Assembly (NCBI GenBank): GCA_003508835.1
Contig: PUFA01000007.1
Span: 15,585,001-15,649,000, forward strand
DNA from: Eonycteris spelaea
Taxonomy: Eukaryota; Chordata; Mammalia; Chiroptera; Pteropodidae
DNA: 64,000 nt
Direction of reading: 5' to 3'
Shown in pieces: positions 10,990 to 21,540 of this stretch. The position numbers and the translations under genes are program-made. Each line of letters begins with the position of its first letter. Positions within the stretch are counted from its first letter, which is position 1. Below the pieces are notes generated by a model that worked only from the letters and a program-made list of their open reading frames with translations, did not search any database and was not told the origin of the DNA.

Positions 10990-11700
10990 TCCAGGAGATT
11001 CAGGAATTCTTTTACATTCTTCTCTTATGGCAGCAAGGAAACATTTTTTTGGCAGTTTTTCTCAGCAGAATATCAGAACATTAAGTGCATATGAAATGAC
11101 ATGCAGCAAGCCAGCTTCATATATTGCCTCTACTTTTCCGCAGATGAGCTCCCAGCTTCTCTCATTTGCATCTCTCCCAAACAAAACCTTCCCAGCCTTA
11201 ATCTTGTGGCAATGGTTGCATGAAAGTACGACTGTAATGAGGCTAAGCCATAGGGTCCCTTTCAACACACTATCAGTGGACTTTGTCTCGTGCATATGGT
11301 TGAGAGGGAAATTAGTTCAGGAAGTTGTACTAAAGCTGAATTTGTCTTCAGAAATGAAAGCAGTCACCTTTATTTTTATTTGGGGAGTTTTATCATGGGG
11401 AAAAAAAATCATAGTGTTCTTTTTTTTTTTTTTTTCCTGATAAAGTTATTCAAGGTCATTTTGGTTTATAGCCTTTCTTTTTTTGAGCTGAACTACTCCA
11501 CAAATCAAATTGGTGTTTATTTGAAGAATAAGCCCTTAAATGCCTTCTGAATCCAATTGTCCCTACTTTGCCACTTTCCTTTGACACACTATCACCAGTT
11601 GATATGAGGAGTCGCTTGAAGTTCAGTTTGTTCCCAGTTCCCTGCCAATTCTAGGCCCAATCCTGATAATACTTATGGATGAGTAAGTACAATTCTATAG
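10990..11700. other. unique sequence, no feature recognised
   Basis: Holds a 137-codon plus-strand frame (11027-11440) ending in a poly-phenylalanine tract encoded by the T run near 11420; an overlapping minus-strand frame of 77 codons also exists. Neither resembles a known protein and neither is called as a gene. Confidence 0.4.
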
Positions 11701-11704
11701 TAGA

Positions 11705-11905
11705 TTTGAGCATTTATTGAGGTCCACTTATGTGCTGGGCACTGCATGAGGCATTTTCAATATGCTTTCTTAGTTCATCTTCAACTGAGTAAGTATGCTA
11801 GCAGTAGTTTACAGATGAGAAAACTGAAGTTCAGAAAGGCGAAGCAATTGTTCCAAGGTTACACAAATACTAACTGGCAGAGACAGCATTTGGACTTGAG
11901 TTTTC
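11705..11905 (-). repeat. MIR SINE, antisense
   Basis: Nearly complete antisense MIR (tRNA-derived ancient mammalian SINE). Plus-strand motifs in order: 'gagcatttattgaggtccac', 'tatgtgctgggcactgcatg', 'tttacagatgagaaaactga', 'agttcagaaaggcgaagcaa', 'ggttacacaaatactaactg', 'gcagagacagcatttggact'. The core and 3' half are intact in order though diverged. Confidence 0.85.
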
Positions 11906-11989
11906 AGGTGTTTCAGTTCGCTAAGACAATGCTCAGAGGATTTAGAATCAAGGCAACAGGGCCGGAAGTCAAACTCTGAGCTTGGGGCT

Positions 11990-13114
11990 GAGTTCTATAA
12001 TTTGAATTTCTGCATCTTTCCTGCGTCAAAGACACTATTTTTCATCCTACTCTTGATAAAACAAGTGCTTGGACACTTGTCTCAGTAACAAACCCATATT
12101 CTGTAATGCTTTCCCTTGTTTTTAGAATTGTTCTTCTTCATGCACTTACTGAAAAGTGAGCTGTCGGCTTTTCTGCTGGTGTAGTTCTTAACAATGTTCA
12201 GTCATAAGCCCTCTATTTCCAGGGCACCAGGTTCTCTTTTGCTAGATACTCTTGATTTCAATAATTAACCTAGATTACTGTGTTTTATCAACCATAGCAT
12301 TTTGTGACATTACAGAATTTCCAGTTTTCTGATACATACCATGGGAGTGGAAGGGGAAGGGGTGACAGTGTCATATGACCTTGAATTTGTCCAGTCACCA
12401 CTCTCTGTTGCTGCCTTAGGAGACTTGGACCTATTGCTTTGTGTGCATTCTTCTGTCCTTCTATTGTCCTGGTCACAGGTTCTAAATTTCGTGATCTTTC
12501 CTGTCTTACTGCATTTTTCATCCATATGTGTCCATTGAATCATTAGTTATAGCACCAACTTGAGAATTCTGAGATAACTATTTTGTCTACATTTAGAAAA
12601 ATCCCATTTCATTTATATCATATTCAACCATCAGACAAACCATTTAGTGCTTGATTATGAGAACCAATGGAAATGGCAAAGAACCCACAAAGGTTACAGC
12701 ATGCCATGCACTTGATTTTGACTATACAAAACAGTCCATATTCCTTTCACAAAGCCCTTCCTGTTCCAAATGCGACCTATAGTTCAGCTTTATCGTCTTA
12801 TCATTCCTTATGCATAGCATAAATACTAAACACATTTAATTTTCCACTTCTACAACCTGCCTTTTTAATTTATTTTTGTTCAGGACATTTCTGACGATAG
12901 TATCATATGAACTTGAATTTATTTTTAATTTATTTTAATTTATTTTTAATTTATTTTTGTTCAGGACATTTCTGACAGATAGTCTCTAAGTTGGCTCTAA
13001 ATCTGGTCCCTTTTGGGCCCATTCCTATTTTGGATCCATCTCACTATCAGGTGAGTGGTGTCTCTGTTGTAACCTCTATTGGTTCTTAGCTATTTTTGGA
13101 CATTAGAGTTGGAT
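11990..13114. other. mostly unique sequence with a local duplication
   Basis: No gene recognised. Frames at 12288-12543 on both strands are short and unremarkable. The only structure is the duplicated segment at 12862-12976, listed separately. Confidence 0.4.
12862..12976. repeat. local direct duplication, 34-bp unit with period 81
   Basis: An identical 34-bp stretch (beginning tttttaatttatttttgttc and ending acatttctgac) occurs at 12862-12895 and again at 12943-12976. Between them are further TTTTAATTTA-type units (12914-12950). Perfect identity in an otherwise mutated region indicates a recent slippage or duplication event. Confidence 0.9.
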
Positions 13115-13300
13115 TTTTCAGATTCTAATAATAGCTCTACTAATTTATGAATAAGTGCTAATTATTTAACTTCTCAGAACCTTTATGATTTCAAAATTGA
13201 TTATAATAACTACCACATAGAGTTGTCATAAGTGATAACTGAGCTAATGCACGTAATACACTTAGCATATAGCAAGCACTCATTTATGATTTATACGTGC
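13115..13300 (+). repeat. MIR SINE
   Basis: Sense MIR: 'aatagctctactaatttatg', 'ttatttaacttctcagaacc', 'accacatagagttgtcataa', 'acacttagcatatagcaagc', 'actcatttatgat'. These follow MIR order (gctctgccacttact ... acttaacctctctg ... cctacctcatagggttgt ... cagtgcctggcacatagtaa). Confidence 0.75.
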
Positions 13301-14299
13301 AATTTTTATTAGTGAGTTGATTGAGTCTAAGGAGGAGACTGAAATTTCTGAAATGCAGCTGATTACAAAATCAAAAAGTAGAAACTTCAGGTGTATATGG
13401 TAAAAAATACTTTCTGCAATCAACTTCTTTTATGTATTTCGCTTTTGGGATATTTATGATTGAATACAGCAAAGCCAACTTCCAAGTCTCCATGAAACTA
13501 ATTCTTTCAAAGGCATTATTGTGTAGTTCATAAGGTTCTGTACTGTTTCCTAGGTCTTGACTCAGTGTTTGGAAGTTGACCATTTTTTTCATGCTCAATC
13601 TGCCGAGCTCTCTCTGCCTGGCACCCTAAATGTGTCAGATCTATTCCACATAACAACTTTACAAGACAGGTTTATTACTTCCACGTTACTGTTGTGGGAA
13701 GTGAGCTTCTGAGTTCCAAAAGTCAAATACATAGTTAGAAAAAGACTTAGAATTGTTTCTGGTTTGGGTTTAAAATTTTGTATTCACCATACTAAACATT
13801 TTTAAGCTAGAGGTCTTCCAGTGAAACAGTTCTGCTCAAGCAGTCACTCGTTGTTAAAACTGGTACACATATGATCATTATGAGAAAATCACTTTGAAGC
13901 ATAACAAGTTTTTTTAAAGTTCAACATATTAACTCTTCTATCCCATTCTCATTAGCAATAATCAGTATCATTATGATTGATATGACTCCATCAAGACACA
14001 TTGCTGGAGTTTGGCTCATGTGTTTGAGGCCAGATTATGGCTGTACTACAAGCACATGACTGGACTGAGCCCAAAATAATACAATCTTTTGCTTTAATAA
14101 CTGCTTAATTAACTTAGACATAAAACAGACAACCTCTAAGACAAACATATAACAATGTGAACAAAGGGACAAAATGCCCCGAATATTAAGTTTAAGTAAT
14201 AAATTGCTATAATGTTTTTTGGCAAACAAATTTAAATTCTGTGTTTGGGTTGATATTATCCTCATTCATAAGAAGAAGCTTATGTAGTGTATAAACATC

Positions 14300-14420
14300 A
14301 AATCAAGGTTTTCATGTCTATAAATATGTCTATATGGGTATGCATGTATGTGTGTATATATATAAATGTTTTAAGTTAAATATATGTTATATTCGTATGG
14401 ATATGTATACACTTACTTTC
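14300..14420. repeat. TA/TG-rich low-complexity stretch
   Basis: Mixed TATG/TGTA/TATA words (for example 'gcatgtatgtgtgtatatat'), a degraded dinucleotide repeat rather than a clean array. Confidence 0.6.
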
Positions 14421-14439
14421 TGTCTTAAATGTCTCAGTT

Positions 14440-14960
14440 TTTATGGTAAAGCACTAGCGTCACTCAATTATCTTCTAATTTATTCTTGAGAGAATTAATC
14501 CGTGATTGGAGACCAACAATCATAATTACACAAACAGCTTTGAACAACCAGTGCGTTGGAATTGGAAATTGACAAAGTCAAAAGGAAATCTAATAATTAT
14601 AATCAGGAGGAAGGAATGGTATCAGCAGATGCTGTGCTAACAGAATTCAAACCATTCCAATTATTGGTGCCACATTACATCTGTAAGCAAATTACAGAGC
14701 TTGTTGCAAGAAATTTGGAAAGTTGCTCACAGTAAATTCATTATTCATTTGGCTTTTCTGGGATGAGCATCAGGCTGGTGAAGCTGACTCTGCAGCTATA
14801 GAAGATCTTCTTTTTTGCCAGTTATGGATAATCTGTTAATTGAAATAGAATTAGTAACCCATGTTAGCCAGGTGTTGGGCTATTTAACTGGTTACTGTGG
14901 GGAGGAACTGCTTTGAAATTGCAAGCACTGTCTTAGTTAACAAGTTGGTGATGCCTACAT
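14440..14960. promoter_or_regulatory. candidate conserved non-coding block
   Basis: About 500 bp of unique sequence with dense homeodomain and octamer-like cores: 'tctaatttattcttgagag', 'attaatccgtgatt', 'caatcataattacaca', 'ctaataattataatcagg', 'ctgttaattgaaat', together with 'gctgactctgcagc'. No mobile element and no frame. Resembles a developmental enhancer; unproven. Confidence 0.3.
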
Positions 14961-15179
14961 ATTGGGCGTTTTTTTTTCTCCTTTCAAAACTTAGAAAATG
15001 AAGTGAAGATGCCACCTTCTTCCATATCTACAAATTAAAAAAAAAAAAAAGAACCAAAGATCTGCCAATTGCTATTAAAATCCTTAATCACTTCAGTCTC
15101 TGCAATGTTATTTTACCTATAGAGAAGTTATTAAGTTGGACCTAATTAATGATAATAGTTAAAAATTTCTTAGTTTTAA

Positions 15180-15365
15180 ATAATAATTATATATTATTTC
15201 ATCCAATCTTCACCCTGTAAAATAATTACTTAATTAACTTCACTTTAAATGAAGAAATTGAAGTTTAGAGGAATTGAGTTCTTTGCCCAATCTAAAAACT
15301 GAGCAAATAAATATTTAAACACCAAGACTAGTGTTTATTCTTAACCATTATGCTATACTGCTTTT
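15180..15365 (-). repeat. MIR SINE, antisense
   Basis: Plus-strand motifs 'tgaagaaattgaagtttaga', 'gaattgagttctttgcccaa', and a diagnostic end 'ttaaccattatgctatactg', which is the reverse complement of the MIR 5' end (cagtatagtggttaa). Confidence 0.8.
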
Positions 15366-15439
15366 CTTGAAGAGAGTCTCACTGACTAGAACATGAAAAA
15401 GCTAATATTATATATACATACATGCATATTTAATTCAGC

Positions 15440-15690
15440 TGACATCCATTCAATATCTCGTGTACGAGGCATAAGAACAAAGAATACAGTGGTTTAAAGA
15501 TATGCTTGTCATTTAAGAGCACAAACTATTGTGGGAGAGATAACAGATGTCCACATATAACTATAGTCATGAATGCCAAGTTTAAAGTCACAGAGACAGC
15601 ACAGTGAGATTTCAGAAGGGAGGGCTGATACTGCTAAGCCTAAGTATTAAGGCTAAGCTGTAAAAAGAAAGGAAAACACAGAAACAGTGC
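15440..15690 (-). repeat. possible L2 fragment, antisense
   Basis: 'gacatccattcaatatctcg', 'cgaggcataagaacaaagaa' and 'gtgggagagataacagatg' fit, in order, the antisense L2 3' end, but divergence is high. Confidence 0.4.
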
Positions 15691-15699
15691 ATAGTAAAG

Positions 15700-16480
15700 T
15701 ACCTGTGCTTGGATTTCTCTTTTTGTTATTTCGTAATGTGTCTTTCATTGATGAACTTTTCCTGACATTTTATTGTTACTGTTGAACAAAACACTTGGTT
15801 TTCTTCCCAGGATATTGCCACCCAATTGCTACTCTTTATTACCAATTTTATTGATTACATTTTTCACAGACAATTCGACTCTAAGTAAAATTTATAATCG
15901 TAACTGTCCTGAATCTCCGGGGATTAGGTTAAGGAGACAAAACATAGCCTTTATTCCTTGCAGCACGAGAACTGGCGGAGCAAGGCAAAGATTGTATTTG
16001 CTGAACACCAGGCATGGAGAGAGGAGCGAGGGGTGGTGATCATCTCCCTTGTTAGATGTTTCTCTTGTTTCTCACGCACTTGCCTTTTCTTTGTCAATTG
16101 CAAGCCTTGATAAACTGAGTTTCTCAACTCTAGAAAGAGGCAGATTCTTTCAGTTTTATCTTAGGCTAGAGCAAGGCTTAGGAGCTTAATACCTGTAATA
16201 CCTAGGGCACCGATCTAGAAGGGGACTCTCTAGCCAGCCTTTAGCCCGACTCATTGAAGAATGAGCGAAGAAACTGAGATAGTCCCGCAAGCTCTCAGCC
16301 ATGTACCATTAAAAAATTATAGTTAGAAGAGAGAAAAGGTAGTTTAGAGAAGGAGAGGTGGCAGTGCATCCCATCATTAAACAGGATCATGACGGTTAAA
16401 GTGGGCCCAGAGATTTTGCAGCTCCCCACATCAAGAGTTCAGGTTGTTTTCCCCACTTCTAGGATCTATGCTGAAATTCA
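15700..16480. other. unique sequence, no feature recognised
   Basis: Includes a plus-strand frame of 88 codons (15773-16039) with no family resemblance. No repeat recognised. Confidence 0.4.
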
Positions 16481-16660
16481 CGGAAAGTAGATCTTTAGTG
16501 CTTTCACGACACATACAGGCAGGAAGGTAACTGCTTGAGGTGATAGGTATGTTAATTAGCTTGATTATGGTAATCATTTCACAATGTATATACATCATGT
16601 TGTACATCTTATATATATACAATATTTATTTGTTAATTATACCTCATTAAGCGTAAAAAA
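16480..16660 (+). repeat. LINE-1 (L1M-type) 3' end
   Basis: Sense L1 terminus: 'ggtaatcatttcacaatgta', 'tatacatcatgttgtacatc', 'gttaattatacctcattaag', then an A-rich tail (16657-16670). This is the typical end of older L1 families in which a related sequence reads gtcaattatacctcaataaa. Only about 180 bp remain. Confidence 0.85.
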
Positions 16661-16879
16661 AAAGAAAGGAAGAAACACCACTGGATAATGATACAAGGGC
16701 CTATCGAATCCAGTGACTGGGCCCCAGAGTCATTCCACGGTGTTAACAGCACACTGTACCTCCTTTCAGCAAAGTAGCCTGAAAATGGTAGAGGGATTTG
16801 TCTTCACGTGGAATGCCTTTGAGAAGGCCTCGTGAAGACTTCTGAGCCGAGAGAGGACACAGCAGTCTCATTATATTAT

Positions 16880-17165
16880 AGTCATGCTGTGCATGAGAAA
16901 ATTAGAGAGACATTTTTCATTAAATCTCAGATGTAATTGCATTGTTACTTAAATTGCAATCTGAAAATGAAAGAGCTATTTTTTTTTAAGTCATTAAAAT
17001 CACACCAAAAATTGATGTGTAAAGGAGGATTATTACTATTCAGTGAGTGGCAAGAGGGGGCTGATTTAGTAATTACATAATTTATGTTTGTATGCTGAAA
17101 CTCCCTCTTAGGCTTTCTGGAATGTCCTAGATTTGAACCTATTAATCAATTACATTTAGAAAAAA
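16880..17165. promoter_or_regulatory. candidate conserved non-coding block
   Basis: Unique, frame-free sequence rich in TAAT/ATTA cores ('gtaattgcattgttact', 'ttagtaattacataattta', 'ctattaatcaattacattta') around a short GC-richer centre ('gtggcaagagggggctg', close to a partial CTCF-like core). Suggestive of a regulatory element; not tested. Confidence 0.28.
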
Positions 17166-17905
17166 AATTTACATCACTTATTCTTTTCTCCAAATAATTT
17201 ATAACCAGGGTACCATTGACATCCCAGAGTGATATCTAGTAGTGTGTGCTTATTGTAAAATGTTAAGACAGCTTTTAAAAATAATGAACATGTACCATGA
17301 AAGTAAATTAATAGAACCCATATTGTGATCCTGGATTCCTGATTGACTTTCATCGTCTTTGTTTGCTCGCTCACCACAGGGGAAGAAGCTGCCATCACCA
17401 TGAAATTAATAATGTTCAACCCTATTAAATAAAACTTAAAGAGTTATGGGTTCTGAATATTACACTAATACCATTTTATGACTAAAGCCTGATAATTCAT
17501 TTCTTTAAAATTATAATCTCAAATTTGCATTTATTTAAGCAGTTGTCTGATATGAACGCTTCTTTCTTTTTGGCCTCTAAACTATAAGTCTTATAATTTT
17601 ACCTGAAATGTAAAAATCCAATTGAAGTCTTTCTGCTTCTATAATTTTTGGACTTATTGTAGTTCGGGATTAATTAATTTATTTCACAGTTTTATTAACT
17701 GTGGGTCGTAAGAGGGAAAACAGTGTTTCTATGATTGAATTCTAGCCCCAGCTATGTATACCTTTGTTGGAGATGTTTTTTTTTTTTTTCAAAATCCCTT
17801 GTTGCTCCAAAATCACATAACAATAATATAGAACTTTTGTAAATGAATGAGCGATCCAAGAAGAATAGTCTACGTTGAATTATATGTAGATGTAAAAATC
17901 TAATA
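17166..17905. other. unique sequence, no feature recognised
   Basis: AT-rich; a minus-strand frame of 81 codons at 17174-17419 has no resemblance. A T run occurs near 17776. Confidence 0.4.
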
Positions 17906-17907
17906 AC

Positions 17908-18015
17908 AAGAGCGAACGTTTATTGAATGCTTGCCGTGTGCCAGACATAGTTCAAAACACCTTACGTATACCATATGATCTCATTGTTTAACTACCCACT
18001 TATGCCGATGGGAAC
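17908..18015 (-). repeat. MIR fragment, antisense
   Basis: 'aacgtttattgaatgcttgc', 'cgtgtgccagacatagttca', 'aacaccttacgtatacc' and 'gatctcattgtttaac' follow the start of an antisense MIR (tttattgagcacctactatgtgccaggcactg ... tacatgtattaactcattt). The rest of the element is lost. Confidence 0.7.
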
Positions 18016-18385
18016 TGCAAAGGCCCCTCGCTCTGGGGATTTTACTTCTATTTAGCATCCTGAAGGAAGAGAGTAGTTTAGCTATAATGGCCCTTAGAGT
18101 ATTAATTTAATCCACAAGCACGGGCAAGGAAAAAAAAGTCCGTCTTTCCATTTTCCAAACTTGCTGAGAACTTGTAGGGAGGAAAGGATCCTGAGTTGAT
18201 AATGAGAAAAGCCTAATCTCCAGTATCCAGGATGTTCTCATGCATGGGTGCTGGATTTAAATGTGGTGTCTCTTTATCTCCAGTCTTTCTTTGTCTTTAT
18301 TCAAAACCTTTGTAAAGAAAAATACATTTATAAGGATGATAGTAACTCATGCTCTGATTATAGCAGTGAGAAATTATAAATGAAT

Positions 18386-18631
18386 TTTATTGTATAGGTT
18401 TCAAGTGTACAATTTGATAATACATCATCTGTATATTGCTTTGTGTGTTCACCACCTAAAGTCAAATCTCCTTCCGTCACCATGTATTTACCCTCCTTTA
18501 CCCTTGTCTACCTCCCCCTCTCCCTCCTTTCTCTTTGGTAACCACTACACTGTTGTCTGTGTCTGTGAGTTTTTGTTTGTCTTGTTTATTCGTTGCTTTC
18601 AGTTTTATAGCCCACATGAGTGAAATCACAT
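18386..18631 (-). repeat. LINE-1 3' UTR fragment, antisense
   Basis: On the plus strand 'gtataggtttcaagtgtaca', 'gtgtgttcaccacctaaagt', 'ctttggtaaccactacactg', 'ttgtctgtgtctgtgagttt' and 'cacatgagtgaaatcacat' give the reverse complement of a LINE-1 3' UTR. It ends abruptly at 18631 against the LTR piece. Its sense counterpart lies 150 bp further on in opposite orientation. Confidence 0.8.
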
Positions 18632-18712
18632 GAAAGGAGACTGGCCAAGGTTGAGAATACCAGATGAGGATCGTTTATCTTCCATCTTGGAAGCTGGCTT
18701 TGGTATCAAACC
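18632..18712 (-). repeat. MaLR-like LTR piece, antisense
   Basis: 'aggagactggccaaggttga', 'ataccagatgagg' and 'catcttggaagctggctttg' match the terminal ~80 bp of the antisense LTR at 36095-36575. In that copy the LTR extends 390 bp further; here it is cut at 18632. Confidence 0.65.
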
Positions 18713-18970
18713 AAACTAACATTTGTTTCTTTTTGTTGTGACGTAGTATATTATATTGGACTAACATCCATCGAAACAGTGTTTGCCAGAGGGAAAGAGG
18801 GAAGGGAAGAGGTAATAAGGGAAAAGAGGGTCAAATATGTGGTGGTAGAAGGAAATTTGGCTTTGATTAGTGAACACACAATGCAGTGTACATAGGATAT
18901 ATTCTAGAACTGTACTTTTGAAACCTGTATAATTAACCAGTGTCACCCCAATAAATTAAAAAAAAAATAA
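18713..18970 (+). repeat. LINE-1 3' UTR end, sense
   Basis: Begins with 'atttgtttctttttgttgtg' and 'tattatattggactaac', passes 'gtttgccagagggaaagagg', and ends 'aaacctgtataattaaccag', 'tgtcaccccaataaatt' plus an A-rich tail (18955-18972). The terminal part is a LINE-1 3' UTR. The same sequence order follows an LTR at 36576-36835. Confidence 0.75.
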
Positions 18971-18974
18971 AGTA

Positions 18975-19970
18975 ACAACAACGTCCTGTGCATAAATTTC
19001 CTCATTTCCATAGCTACTATAAAAAAAAGGTTTATAACCAAAATATAATTTCGAGTGAACAATACACAGTGGTATCATTCATTTAAATCTAATGTTTTAT
19101 TTTTAATGTGTCACTTGCTATACTCCATCAGTCAAAGAAAGCACGTTTGGAGCTTCCAGGGAGGTCGGCACTGTGTGGATGGAACATGACAATTTCCTTT
19201 GAACATTTTTGGTTTAAATTGGAACTTGCACGGCTCAGGGTACAGAACAATCCAGAACACCTTATTTCCCAGTAAAATTTCCTGTTCAATCAGAATTGGC
19301 CCAGGATATAGTAGGCGATGTCCCTAGTCGATCAGAATTTTTCATCTTGGTTAGTTGTAGCTCTTTGGGGTTTCCTCTATAATTGTATAATTATGCCACC
19401 TTAAAAGGTACATACACTTTATGAGAAAGTGGGGTATTTTTCTAGGAAACAAACTAGAACAAATATCAGTATTCTGGCACAACTTGAGGGAAAGGAATAT
19501 TTCTTAAAAATAAAAGTATCACTTAAATGTGCTATTCTAGGGAGTGGCTCAGCTGAGACAGTAAACCCCCTGTGTTGCCAGTACTGCCACCCACTGCGAT
19601 TATGGCACATGTGGGAATCAGCAGAGACTTTAAGGAACCAAAGGTACACAGTGCCTTTACATATATGCAGTTGCAAAAATGCTGCCAGAATATTTGAGCC
19701 TTCAGCAAAATATATCCCCTGTTCCACAAGGTGGGGTTGTTTCAATTTGAAAGAAAAGAGCCAGAGGCTCAAGCTGAGACATGCTCTTATCTTACCCTAG
19801 TTCCAGAGTAAGAAAATATTTTATTATTTGCCATTAAAGAGGAGGAAAAGACATAATTTTGTGAATGTAGGAGAGAGAAGTTCTTAGTACACTTTTTTGT
19901 TCTTTTATCCTAAAAATATGCTTTAGCCAAATAAATTTGAAATAAAGAAGATTCTGTTGCTCATTCAATA
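18975..19970. other. unique sequence with overlapping chance frames
   Basis: No repeat recognised. Two frames face each other at 19429-19800 (plus, 123 codons) and 19419-19772 (minus, 117 codons). Neither resembles a known family and no splice or promoter context is visible, so neither is called. Confidence 0.4.
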
Positions 19971-19989
19971 ATTAAGTAACTGAGTAATT

Positions 19990-20345
19990 CAATAATTTGT
20001 TAATCCAACAAATGCTTATTGATATCTCCTATGTGCCAGGCAGTGTTCCACAGCTTGGATATAGAGAACTGAACAAGTCAGTGAAAAACAAACTGTCACA
20101 ACAAAACTTATCATGGGACTCATCTTCTATTAAAAGAGTTGAAGGTGAAACACACAAACCAAACACATAAGTCAGTCATACAACAAATTAGATGATGATA
20201 CATCCAGGTAGAAAATGAAAAGAATGGAGGATACCTAGGGCATGGAGTAGAGTATTGTCAATTAATTTGGTCTCTGAAGACTTCTCTGAAAACGGTGACT
20301 TAGCTTGCTTGTAGACCAGATGTGGGCATAAAAGAAATAAAGAAT
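19990..20345 (-). repeat. L2 LINE fragment, antisense
   Basis: Plus-strand motifs 'ccaacaaatgcttattgata', 'cctatgtgccaggcagtgtt', 'ggatatagagaactgaacaa' and then 'gtctctgaagacttctctga' follow an antisense L2 3' region for about 350 bp. Confidence 0.8.
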
Positions 20346-20609
20346 GAATGACTCTCACATCATTTAAATTAGTATATTTTCAGATTTTTTCCTCAATCCA
20401 AAAAAATGTTCATAGAAGTTTTGGTTTGGACCTTTCTGTATCTGGTTTGGAACCATTATAGATCACCCAAAAAGCTTGGATACTTTAAGTTATGTGTCCT
20501 TGGACTAGTCCCATTCTTGTCACTATTTAGCTGAGTAACTGAGGAGGTCACTTTTCCTGAAAATGATGGATAGAAATGGATGGCTGTGTGGCAGTTGATC
20601 ATATGTCCA

Positions 20610-20770
20610 TGTGTTGCCCAGAATTTGCCGTCTCCCTTATTGCATGAGGCTCTATGACTGAGTGATGGCCAATGGGATGTAGGGGGGTGGGGAAGATATA
20701 AATCTTTTCCAGATTAAAAGAGGATTTTAATAAGTGAAAATATTTGTGACAAAAAGCATCATCATAGACT
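20610..20770 (+). repeat. possible MLT1-type LTR fragment
   Basis: 'gtgatggccaatgggatgta' resembles the MLT1 LTR segment ctttggccaatgggatgtgg. The flanking sequence is too diverged to confirm. Confidence 0.4.
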
Positions 20771-21064
20771 GATTACTAGCATTTTTTCTTTTAAATACAT
20801 AATGCTGCTTTCTACAATCAGTGGTACCTTGAGTCTGTAAAATGCAAGTACTAGTATCCTGACTATATGACAGTCCTTACCTTATTCTCATAGAAAAATT
20901 TGGCTTTATGTTTTTATATAGATATGGGATCCTCACAGTATAAAGGTAGAACACTGTATTCTCTAAACTGGAAACACTTCTTTACTGTGAAGATTTTCAA
21001 ATGAAGAGAGAGAAATCTCTGTTTTATTAAATCTTTTTGTTTAACACTGGGGTGTCGTGTTTTC

Positions 21065-21250
21065 ATACTAATTATTCAGTTTAATCATCACAATAATTTA
21101 GAAAAGTCTAGGTGGCTTTGATTCTATCCATTTTGCATGGTAGCGACCCTGAAAAGGTTACAAATCTTGTTCAAAGTCATTTAACAAGTAAGAAGCATGA
21201 AGCCAAGATCTAGCTTTGGTCCTTTGTCATCAAAACCTGTGTCTTTTACA
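21065..21250 (-). repeat. MIR SINE, antisense
   Basis: 'cagtttaatcatcacaataa', 'caaagtcatttaacaagtaa', 'gaagccaagatctagctttg' and 'aaaacctgtgtctttta' follow antisense MIR order. Confidence 0.65.
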
Positions 21251-21394
21251 TTTCCCAGAAATAGTAAATAAGGGAGAGTGGAGAATACTTTAAACACAGA
21301 AATTATAACACACTGGTAAAGAGCACAGACTTCAGCTCTTCAAACTCTTCTTCTATTAGGGCCCTTCACAGTCCTAATAGATGAGTCCCAAGAG

Positions 21395-21540
21395 CTTCAA
21401 ATTGTTTTCTCAGCTCTTCTACTTGGTAGTTTTGTGACTTTGGGCAAGTTCCTTAGCTGACCTGTGCTTTGATTTCCTCATGTGTAAAATGTGGAAAATA
21501 TTAGTATCTAGCACATAGAGTAATAGTAATGATTAAATGG
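21395..21540 (+). repeat. MIR SINE
   Basis: Well preserved core: 'gtagttttgtgactttgggc', 'aagttccttagctgacctgt', 'gatttcctcatgtgtaaaat', followed by 'atctagcacatagagtaata' and 'atgattaaatgg'. Confidence 0.85.

Noticed and set aside
11027..11440. 137-codon plus-strand frame
   Set aside because: Ends in poly-Phe from a T run, overlaps an antisense frame of similar quality, and shows no family motif.
13048..13056. Splice donor cag|gtgagt
   Set aside because: No convincing acceptor and no frame upstream; isolated donors of this quality can occur by chance.
18386..18970. Single LINE-1 with a 5' inversion by twin priming
   Set aside because: Both arms are the same 3' UTR segment, whereas twin priming inverts an adjacent upstream segment.
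19419..19800. Facing 123- and 117-codon frames on opposite strands
   Set aside because: Frames this long on both strands of the same DNA point to low stop-codon density, not coding; no homology recognised.
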